NCBI RefSeq assembly: GCF_947496775.1
Contig: NZ_CANMDU010000008.1
Coordinates: forward strand, 124,001-188,000
Origin: an uncultured Maribacter sp.
Lineage (GTDB): Bacteria; Bacteroidota; Bacteroidia; Flavobacteriales; Flavobacteriaceae
Direction: 5' to 3'
Length of the DNA stretch: 64,000 bases
The position numbers were made by a program, and so were the translations under genes. Positions 54,532-61,945 of this stretch are shown piece by piece. Each line of letters begins with the position of its first letter. Position 1 is the first letter of the stretch. A model generated the notes under the pieces. It ran no database searches and was not told where the DNA came from. It saw only the letters and a list, made by a program, of their open reading frames with translations.

Positions 54532-57489
54532 ATGAAAATGAAATTTTTAGGATTATGCCTATTATGGTGTAGTTCTACCCTATTTGCTCAAGATTATTTC
54601 CCTGAAAATGAAGGAGTAAAAGCCACCAACAAAAATTTTACTGCATTTACTAACGCAAAAATTTACATTACCCCGGAAGAAGTCATCCAAAATGGCACCC
54701 TTCTTATTCAAAACGGAAAAGTAATTAAATCTGGAACTTCTATTTCTATCCCTACAAATTCTGTTATTATTGATTTAAAAGGAAAGTCTATTTACCCTTC
54801 TTTTATTGACATTTATTCCACATTTGGAGTAGAACAGCCTAAAAAAAGCCCATCTACAAGAAGAGCTGCTCAATACAACCCATCTAGGGAAGGGTTTTAT
54901 TGGAACGACCACATTATGCCAGAGAACAGTGCAAATACCAAATTTAAATTCGATGCAAAAAAAGCAAAAGAACTTGTTGATGTTGGTTTTGGAGTAGTAA
55001 ACTCCCATATACAAGATGGTATTGTAAGGGGTACTGGTATTTTAGTTGCCTTAAATAGTACAGATAATGATGCCAGAAGAATCTTAGATGACCAATCTGC
55101 GCAGTATTTGTCTTTTTCAAAAAGTGTACAAAAAAAACAGGCTTACCCAACATCTCTAATGGGCTCCATGGCATTGTTAAGACAAATGTATTCCGATGCA
55201 AAATGGTATTCCCAAGGAAACGCAACAACCAAAGACCAATCTTTAGAAGCATTGTTAAAAAACAAAACTAAAGTCCAAATATTTGAGGCCAAAGATAAAG
55301 ACAATGCTCTTAGGGCTGATAAAATTGGTGATGCATACGGAATTCAGTATACTATCCTTGGAGGCGGTAACGAATATGAAAATATTGAAGATATAAAAGC
55401 AACTAATGCTACATATATACTCCCAATAAATTTTCCAGATGCTTACGACGTATCCAATCCATACCAAGCAAAATATGTGACTTTAAGGGATATGAGAAAC
55501 TGGAACCAAGCTCCTAGTAATCCAAAAATTCTTGCAGAAAACGGTGTGTTGTTCTCTTTAACAACCCATACATTAAAAAGTCCTTCTCTTTTCAAAAAGA
55601 AATTAGCAAAAGCTATTAAACATGGACTATCCAAAACAGCAGCTTTAAAAGCTTTAACTACCACTCCTGCAGAAATATTAGGTAAATCTAATATTATTGG
55701 TTCTCTTAAAACAGGTAGACAAGCAAACTTTTTAATTACTTCTGGAGACCTTTTTGATACAAATACTACCTTATATGAAAATTGGGTACAGGGTCGTAAA
55801 AATGTAATCAATGATATTACCTTAAATGATATTAGAGGAACGTACGATTTAGATATAGGTGGATTAATATACGAACTAAAAATAAAAGGAAACCCCAGTA
55901 AACCTTCTGCAGAATTAAAACAAGACACAACTAAGTTTAAAGTTAAAATTACTCATACAAACAATTGGCTTACACTTTCTTTTGCCGAGCATAAAGAAAA
56001 TAAGCAATATAGAATGACGGGCATAACCCATTCTAATACTAATACCATTAGTGGAAAATTAGTTCTACCAAACGGAAAAGAAAGTGCTTTTAAAGCCATA
56101 AAAATTGTAAACTATAAAGACTCTAAAGAAGAAAATAAGGGAGCCAATACTTCTAACCTTACCATAGTCCCAATTACATTTCCAAATGTTGGATATGGTT
56201 TCAATTCTAAGCCTAAAAAAGAAACCACCCTATTTAAAAACGCGACAGTTTGGACTGGAGAAAATGAGGGAATTCTAGAAAATACAGATGTTTTAATAAA
56301 AGACGGCAAAATATCTAAAATCGGAAAGAATCTTAATTTTAAAGGAGTTAAAACAATAGATGCGACAGGAAAACACCTAACAGCTGGTATAATAGATGAG
56401 CACACGCACATTGCAGCTGTAGCTATTAATGAAGCCGGACATAATTCTACAGCCGAGGTAAAAATGGAAGATGTTGTAGACTCAGAAGACATTAACATAT
56501 ATTATAATTTGGCAGGCGGAGTCACTTCTGCACAATTACTACATGGCTCTGCAAACCCTATTGGTGGACGCTCTGCTATATTAAAACTAAAATGGGGAGA
56601 AACCGCCGATAAATTAATTTACAACAACTCCCCAAAATTTATAAAATTCGCCTTAGGAGAAAACGTAAAACAATCTAACTGGCAAAGTTTTTCTCGTTTT
56701 CCGCAAACTAGAATGGGTGTAGAACAAGTATTCATGAACTACTTTCAAAGAGGCAAAGAATATGATGCATTAAAAAAGAGCGGCCAACCTTACCGATACG
56801 ATGAAGAAATGGAAGTAATTGCTGAAATATTAAACGGAGAACGTTTTATTAGTTGCCACTCCTATGTTCAAAGCGAAATTAATATGCTAATGAAAGTAGC
56901 AGATAAATTCGATTTTACTGTAAATACTTTTACTCATATTTTAGAAGGGTATAAAGTTGCCGATAAAATGAAAGAACACGGCGTTGGTGCTTCTACTTTT
57001 AGCGATTGGTGGGCTTACAAATATGAAGTAAACGATGCCATACCATATAATGCAGCAATAATGCAAAGCCAAGGAATAACTGTAGCAATCAACAGTGATG
57101 ATGCCGAAATGTCTAGAAGGTTAAACCAAGAAGCAGGAAAAACGGTAAAATATGGAGGCATGACCGAACTAGAAGCTTGGAAAATGGTCACTATTAATCC
57201 CGCAAAATTATTACACATAGACCATCGTGTAGGTAGTATTAAAGAAGGAAAAGACGCTGATATAGTGCTATGGAACGATAATCCTCTTTCCGTTTACGCT
57301 AAAGCGGAAAAAACTATTATCGAAGGTGTTACTTATTTTGATTTACAAACGGACCTACAATATAGAAAAGCGATACAAAAAGAAAGAAATTTACTTATTG
57401 GTTTAATGCTACAGGAAAAAGCCGGAGGTGCTAAAACGCAAGAACCAAAACAAACTAAAAAAGAACACCACCACTGTGACAGTCTTTAA
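54532..57489 (+). CDS. Exported double amidohydrolase, first domain lacking metal ligands
   Basis: A 985-residue exported protein (signal peptide to FAQ, residue 20). Residues ~35-430 form one amidohydrolase domain in which the usual HxH after the first strand is IDIYSTFG (92-99), so metal binding is lost. Residues ~560-960 form a second domain with HTH at 624-626, SCHSYVQSE, TFTHILEGYKVADKM and INSDDAEMSRRL, a complete metal set. The C-terminus is rich in Lys and His. Such imidazolonepropionase-like proteins act on amide or cyclic substrates; the substrate is unknown. A second family member follows after 10 bases. Confidence 0.87.
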   Translation: MKMKFLGLCLLWCSSTLFAQDYFPENEGVKATNKNFTAFTNAKIYITPEEVIQNGTLLIQNGKVIKSGTSISIPTNSVIIDLKGKSIYPSFIDIYSTFGVEQPKKSPSTRRAAQYNPSREGFYWNDHIMPENSANTKFKFDAKKAKELVDVGFGVVNSHIQDGIVRGTGILVALNSTDNDARRILDDQSAQYLSFSKSVQKKQAYPTSLMGSMALLRQMYSDAKWYSQGNATTKDQSLEALLKNKTKVQIFEAKDKDNALRADKIGDAYGIQYTILGGGNEYENIEDIKATNATYILPINFPDAYDVSNPYQAKYVTLRDMRNWNQAPSNPKILAENGVLFSLTTHTLKSPSLFKKKLAKAIKHGLSKTAALKALTTTPAEILGKSNIIGSLKTGRQANFLITSGDLFDTNTTLYENWVQGRKNVINDITLNDIRGTYDLDIGGLIYELKIKGNPSKPSAELKQDTTKFKVKITHTNNWLTLSFAEHKENKQYRMTGITHSNTNTISGKLVLPNGKESAFKAIKIVNYKDSKEENKGANTSNLTIVPITFPNVGYGFNSKPKKETTLFKNATVWTGENEGILENTDVLIKDGKISKIGKNLNFKGVKTIDATGKHLTAGIIDEHTHIAAVAINEAGHNSTAEVKMEDVVDSEDINIYYNLAGGVTSAQLLHGSANPIGGRSAILKLKWGETADKLIYNNSPKFIKFALGENVKQSNWQSFSRFPQTRMGVEQVFMNYFQRGKEYDALKKSGQPYRYDEEMEVIAEILNGERFISCHSYVQSEINMLMKVADKFDFTVNTFTHILEGYKVADKMKEHGVGASTFSDWWAYKYEVNDAIPYNAAIMQSQGITVAINSDDAEMSRRLNQEAGKTVKYGGMTELEAWKMVTINPAKLLHIDHRVGSIKEGKDADIVLWNDNPLSVYAKAEKTIIEGVTYFDLQTDLQYRKAIQKERNLLIGLMLQEKAGGAKTQEPKQTKKEHHHCDSL

Positions 57490-57499
57490 AAAAAACAAA

Positions 57500-58798
57500 A
57501 TGAAAAAATATACAACTATAATATGCGCTTTGTTTTTAAGCTTTTCGCTTACCAGTCTTGCGCAGCAAACACCAGCTCCAAAACAATCGGAAACTATTTC
57601 TATTGAAGGAGCAACAGCTCATTTAGGAAATGGAAAAATCATTGAGAATTCTTTGATTATGTTCGAAGACGGCATACTTACTTTTGTTGGTTCTGCTACT
57701 CAAAAAATTGCAAGAAAAGGCACCTTAATAAATGGCAAAAATAAACATGTATACCCAGGTTTTATTGCCCCGTCCAAAGCCTTAGGATTAATAGAAGTTA
57801 ATGCGGTAAGAGCAAGTAACGACCAGGATGAAATTGGAGAGATAATTCCGCATGTGCGTAGTTTAATAGCTTATAATGCTGAATCCAAACTCGTAGAGAG
57901 TATGCGCCCTAATGGTGTTTTAATTGGCCAAATTACGCCAAATGGAGGACGTATTTCAGGAACCTCATCAATTGTACAATTTGATGCTTGGAATTGGGAA
58001 GATGCTGCTATTAAAGTAGATGATGGTATTCATCTAAATTGGCCTACTACTTTTAGAAAAGGAAAATGGTGGCTTGGAGAGTCAAAAGGATTTCTTCCAA
58101 ATAAGAAATACAACAAACAAGTAGATGAAGTAATTAGTTTTATCCGTAATTCAATAGCGTATGGAAAAAATATAGCTAAAGAAATTAATCCCGCTTTTTC
58201 AGCTTTTCAAGGAGTACTAAATGGCTCTCAAAAATTATATGTGTACGCTAATGGTGAAAAGGAAATTATAGATGCCATTACTAAACTAAAAAAAGAAAAT
58301 ATAGTAGAAGTAGTTTTAGTAGGCGGATATGAAGCACACAAAACATCTTCTTTATTAAAAGATAACAAGATTCCTGTTTTAGTTCAATTTACGCACAATT
58401 TACCATTTTTTGAAGATGACGATTATGATTTACCCTATAAGCTCCCTAAAATATTGGTAGATGCGGGATTGTTAGTTGGAATACAAAATGGCGCGGCATC
58501 AAATTTTCAAACTAGAAATTTACCTTTTTATGCAGGCCAGGCAGTTGGCCAAGGTTTAGATAAAGAAATTGCTTTACAGCTAATATCCGGAAACACTGCT
58601 AAAATTCTAGGTATCGATGCCATGTATGGTACTATTGCTGTGGGTAAAAGTGCAACCCTATTTATTTCTTCTGGCGATGCTCTAGATATGAGAACTAATC
58701 AATTAAGTCATGCTTTTATCGATGGAAGAAACATTTCTCTAGAAACGCACCAGACAGAATTATGGAAACGCTATATGAAAAAGTATAACGGAAAATAA
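57500..58798 (+). CDS. Exported amidohydrolase-family protein without the HxH motif
   Basis: A 432-residue exported protein (signal peptide ending LAQQ, ~residue 22). It has the amidohydrolase frame (GATAHLGNGKIIENSLIMFEDG, ISGNTAKILGIDAMYGTIAVGKSATLFIS) but HVYPGFIAPSKALG in place of the PGxIDxHxH strand, so metal ligands are missing. It resembles the first half of the preceding protein. I chose the ATG at 57500; an in-frame ATG at 57428 lies inside the upstream gene. The pair probably works together, perhaps as one complex in the periplasm. Confidence 0.85.
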   Translation: MKKYTTIICALFLSFSLTSLAQQTPAPKQSETISIEGATAHLGNGKIIENSLIMFEDGILTFVGSATQKIARKGTLINGKNKHVYPGFIAPSKALGLIEVNAVRASNDQDEIGEIIPHVRSLIAYNAESKLVESMRPNGVLIGQITPNGGRISGTSSIVQFDAWNWEDAAIKVDDGIHLNWPTTFRKGKWWLGESKGFLPNKKYNKQVDEVISFIRNSIAYGKNIAKEINPAFSAFQGVLNGSQKLYVYANGEKEIIDAITKLKKENIVEVVLVGGYEAHKTSSLLKDNKIPVLVQFTHNLPFFEDDDYDLPYKLPKILVDAGLLVGIQNGAASNFQTRNLPFYAGQAVGQGLDKEIALQLISGNTAKILGIDAMYGTIAVGKSATLFISSGDALDMRTNQLSHAFIDGRNISLETHQTELWKRYMKKYNGK

Positions 58799-58817
58799 AA
58801 TCCAAAGTTTTACGAAC

Positions 58818-58851
58818 AAAAAGCTCTTTAAAATATCTTAAAGAGCTTTTT
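58818..58851. terminator. Bidirectional terminator after the amidohydrolase pair
   Basis: A 14-bp stem AAAAAGCTCTTTAA / TTAAAGAGCTTTTT (58818-58831 with 58838-58851), 6-base loop. The A and T arms give a T tail in both directions, serving the amidohydrolase gene and the convergent NUMOD4 gene. Confidence 0.85.
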
Positions 58852-58870
58852 GCTATAATGTATTTTGCCT

Positions 58871-59413
58871 CTATTCTACGGAACCCCAGTTTTCACCAGA
58901 TTTAATACGGTATAATTGCATTTCAGAAATACCAAATTGTTTTGCAATCATTTTTAATCTGGTACGCCTATTAGGATCATTTATTTTCTTCTTTAACAAT
59001 CTTACTTTAGCCTCTGAAAGTTTAGAATATCGTCTTCTTTTTGAAGCTTCCTTATATTCAGGATTACTAAATTGATGCTCTTCTTTCTCCTTCTTGGTAG
59101 CCCATTTTAAATTTTCTAGACGATTGTCTTTTTTGTCATAATTCAAGTGAATAACATAAATACCATCTTTTTTCTCCAAAAAGTGTTCTGCTATTAATTT
59201 ATGAACATATCTACTGGTGAGCTTTTTATTTACCTCTTGCCTTAAGGGCAAGTTCTGATACCCATTAATATAAGTGACTTTTACCAATTTTTCGGTTTCG
59301 CCTTTACAATTAATGATTCTTCCGTGATTGGAAATCTTGTAATTTTCACTTTTGGAAATCTTGTCATCAAACTTTATGACTTTCCATTTTTCATTTCTAA
59401 AGTTTCTTATCAT
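58871..59413 (-). CDS. NUMOD4/HNH-like protein with C-terminal helix-turn-helix
   Basis: A 180-residue basic protein. Residues ~8-40 fit NUMOD4 (EKWKVIKFDD...NYKISNHGRI). Residues ~70-107 follow the HNH layout of homing-type nucleases (YVHKLIAEHF, then HLNYDKKDNRLENLKWAT). Residues ~130-178 end in a recogniser helix-turn-helix (LKMIAKQFGISEMQLYRIKSGENW). In HNH_3 nucleases the equivalent segment usually has HH or DH before D/N; here only one His remains (VIHLN). No intron, intein or repeats surround it, so a resident regulator or a domesticated nuclease is possible. Confidence 0.8.
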   Translation of the reverse strand: MIRNFRNEKWKVIKFDDKISKSENYKISNHGRIINCKGETEKLVKVTYINGYQNLPLRQEVNKKLTSRYVHKLIAEHFLEKKDGIYVIHLNYDKKDNRLENLKWATKKEKEEHQFSNPEYKEASKRRRYSKLSEAKVRLLKKKINDPNRRTRLKMIAKQFGISEMQLYRIKSGENWGSVE

Positions 59414-59596
59414 TTATTAGGGGGTTAAAATGACAGTTAATAGTATTATTCGTGTTTATGATAAACAAGATATAAAATTCTTTGCAATGTCAGCTATATT
59501 CAGAGGGATGTCTTACAAACAGCTAATCTAAATCCACAAAAAATCAAAAAACACTATGTTTAATCTTACAAAAATGAGGGTACCAGTCAAAAAGTT

Positions 59597-60082
59597 TCAT
59601 TTACCTTGATTGGCTGAGTATAATAAAATATCTAAAGTTTTACTATTTAATTTATTTTCGGAATTAGGCTCTATAATACAAACAGAGGAAATACTCTCCG
59701 TTGCGATAGAATAATTTATGTTTTCCAAAATACACCCATTAACTAAAATGAGATTATCTTCTTCCAAACCAAAAAAAGTATTTAATTGTTTTTGGGTTTT
59801 GTTTTTTAAATCGGTTTTTAACTTCACAAAAAGAATCCCATTTTTTGACAAACTATAATAGGGCTCACTCTCTTTGGGTTTCTCCAGAAGAACGGAAACA
59901 TCTTCAATCTTCTCCTTGTACCACTCTAGTGTTTTTTCATTGGCTATAACATGATTATTAACTAAGTAGATAACTTTATTTCCAAATTTTCCTTCTACAG
60001 GTTCCTCATCTACTTCTTGCGACCTTAAAGAAAGCCCGCAAAGGATAACACCAATACATAACAAAAAAAAATTACGATTCAT
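59597..60082 (-). CDS. Small exported protein of unknown function
   Basis: A 161-residue protein from the ATG at 60082, with signal peptide to SLRSQ (~20). The frame continues upstream to 60133, but that extension has no export signal. The mature part is acidic then mixed, with ILVNGCILENINYSI and ISSVCIIEP near the end, faintly like the TonB-plug-type small proteins common in this phylum (VNG ... I-SV). I cannot assign a function. It follows the moeB-like gene by 57 bases and may be in the same transcript. Confidence 0.65.
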   Translation of the reverse strand: MNRNFFLLCIGVILCGLSLRSQEVDEEPVEGKFGNKVIYLVNNHVIANEKTLEWYKEKIEDVSVLLEKPKESEPYYSLSKNGILFVKLKTDLKNKTQKQLNTFFGLEEDNLILVNGCILENINYSIATESISSVCIIEPNSENKLNSKTLDILLYSANQGK

Positions 60083-60139
60083 AATGCAGTCACTTTGTTT
60101 TTTTAACACTCTCTTTTCGCAAGCCAAACGCACTATTTT

Positions 60140-61213
60140 TTACGCAAAATTTGCAAAAGAATTCAGGCTATTCATACCACCATTTACATTAACACAGCTT
60201 GCTTCTGGAAAAATAGTTTTTACTATAGAAATTGCCTTCTTGCTTCGTATACCAGATTGACAAATAAAATAAATAGGACCAACAATACGTAACTCTTTCA
60301 ACCTTTCTTCTATTTCATCTAAAGGAATATTCAGAGCTCCTATTAAGTGCTCCGTTTCAAATTCATTTTCTGTACGAACATCAATAAGTTGAATCTCCTC
60401 TTCCTCAAGTAGCTGCTGTAATGCAATTGCCTCTATAGATGACAAATCCACATTACATTGAAAATCGTAACTGGTTTCTAACTTTTTTCGGGTACTATTT
60501 TCAGAAACTAAAGAAAACTTTATTTTTTGTGTTCTTTGCGATAAGCCGTTAAAAATTAATAATGTACCAGATAATAAATCCCCAATTCCTGTAATTAATT
60601 TAACCGTTTCTAATGCCTGTAAATTACCAATTATTCCTGGTAAAATTCCTAAAACTCCATTTTCATTACAGTTAGGAACCTCATCTTCTTTGGGCATGTT
60701 AGGGAATAAACATCTATACGTAGGACCACCATTTGCGTTAAAAACACTTACCTGTCCTTCAAAACCGTGCAAAGCTCCATAAACAAAAGGTTTATTAAGT
60801 AATATACACGCATCATTTACTAAATACCTTGTTGGGAAGTTATCCGAAGCGTCTACCACATAATCATACGGCTTTATAATTTCTATTGCATTAGTAACCT
60901 CTAAAAAAGTATCAATCGCTGTAATCTTAGTATTTGAATTCTGAGCCATTAATTTTCTAACAGCCACCTTTACTTTAGATTTTCCAACATCACATTCATC
61001 ATACAAAACTTGTCTATGTAAATTAGTAATAGAAACAACATCTTTGTCTACTATTCCTATTTCGCCGACACCCATTGCATTTAAATACGTAAGCACAGGT
61101 ACTCCTAAACCGCCAGCACCAATGACTAATACCTTTGCCTCAGATAATTTAGCCTGTGCAGACACCCCAAAATCTTTTAATTGTAATTGCCTACTATATC
61201 TATCCTGACTCAT
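60140..61213 (-). CDS. moeB: MoeB/ThiF-type adenylyltransferase with C-terminal rhodanese domain
   Basis: A 357-residue E1-like enzyme. The ATP site GAGGLGVPVLTYL is at residues ~33-45, DKDVVSITNLHRQVLY follows, and DASDNFPTR and GALHGFEGQVSVF are conserved. The rhodanese domain (~265-357) has LIDVRTENEFETEHLIGALNIP and active-site Cys in FICQSGIRSK. It adenylates MoaD- or ThiS-type sulfur carriers. Unlike most MoeB proteins both zinc CxxC pairs are broken (TYRC, QCNV), while the PNC of the family's active loop remains. It overlaps mobA by 4 bases. ThiF for thiazole is the alternative role. Confidence 0.87.
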   Translation of the reverse strand: MSQDRYSRQLQLKDFGVSAQAKLSEAKVLVIGAGGLGVPVLTYLNAMGVGEIGIVDKDVVSITNLHRQVLYDECDVGKSKVKVAVRKLMAQNSNTKITAIDTFLEVTNAIEIIKPYDYVVDASDNFPTRYLVNDACILLNKPFVYGALHGFEGQVSVFNANGGPTYRCLFPNMPKEDEVPNCNENGVLGILPGIIGNLQALETVKLITGIGDLLSGTLLIFNGLSQRTQKIKFSLVSENSTRKKLETSYDFQCNVDLSSIEAIALQQLLEEEEIQLIDVRTENEFETEHLIGALNIPLDEIEERLKELRIVGPIYFICQSGIRSKKAISIVKTIFPEASCVNVNGGMNSLNSFANFA

Positions 61214-61812
61214 ACTGTAGAAATTTTTCCTATTGCTGCTTTATAATCTTCCATAGAATTGGCATTTAATAAAGCCTCTTCATTGGAAGGAAATACCAAA
61301 TCTACATTATTCTTAATTAAAAATTTGCGAGGACTACTTGCTTTCTGAGTCTGTAGGCAAATTATCGATTGTTTTAAGGCTTCTGGTTCCCATATAGCGC
61401 ACAAAGGCTCTGGCAACGGGTTTTCTTTTAAAGCGAAAGAAGTTGCTAAGGGATGTTTTTTTACATTTCTTACCGCTATAAGTTCTTTTAAAGATTCTAC
61501 ATTCATTAATGGCAAATCGCAAGCTAAAACCAACCAGGCAACATTTGGATACTTTTTATAAGCGGACAAAAGTCCATTATAAGGACCATCATACTCATTA
61601 GTATCTACTATCGTTTTAAATTTTGGTGTAATTTCCGACGCTTGTTCCTTACGAATACTAAGAAACGTTTTAACACAAACAGTATTTAACATTCCGTACA
61701 AATACTCTCTTTGTGGTTTACCATGATAAATCAACAAACCTTTATCTTGTCCCATCCGAGTACTTTTACCCCCAGATAGAACAAGACCATATATTTTAGC
61801 TCCATTAACCAT
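61210..61812 (-). CDS. mobA: Molybdenum cofactor guanylyltransferase
   Basis: A 200-residue nucleotidyltransferase. The start LVLSGGKSTRMGQDKGLL is at residues 10-27 (GTP-binding), DGPYNGLLSAY and VLACDLPLM (metal Asp) follow, and PEPLCAIWEP fits MobA. It adds GMP to molybdopterin, or CMP in the related MocA group used by xanthine-dehydrogenase-type enzymes. The neighbouring molybdo-hydroxylase makes a MocA-type activity possible. It is coupled to the moeB-like gene. The 133 bases upstream hold no gene but an inverted repeat at 61854-61884. Confidence 0.87.
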   Translation of the reverse strand: MVNGAKIYGLVLSGGKSTRMGQDKGLLIYHGKPQREYLYGMLNTVCVKTFLSIRKEQASEITPKFKTIVDTNEYDGPYNGLLSAYKKYPNVAWLVLACDLPLMNVESLKELIAVRNVKKHPLATSFALKENPLPEPLCAIWEPEALKQSIICLQTQKASSPRKFLIKNNVDLVFPSNEEALLNANSMEDYKAAIGKISTV

Positions 61813-61853
61813 TTTCCTTCTACTGCTTTTTTCTATATTACTCTATAATTGAC

Positions 61854-61884
61854 ATATAAGTACACCGAGATAGTTTACTTATAT
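61854..61884. other. Inverted repeat between the molybdo-hydroxylase and mobA
   Basis: ATATAAGTA (61854-61862) and TACTTATAT (61876-61884) pair perfectly across a 13-base loop. There is no T run directly after it. It may be a weak terminator for the upstream molybdo-hydroxylase or an operator for mobA. Confidence 0.35.
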
Positions 61885-61945
61885 AAATAGAAAGGCTTCT
61901 TCATAAAAAAAATTGTAAAGCTTCTGCCTCTACCCTTCTATCTCT

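Noticed and set aside
55443-55928. Minus-strand 161-codon frame opposite the large amidohydrolase
   Set aside because: The plus-strand protein has clear domain sequence through this region; the antisense frame has no recognisable domain.
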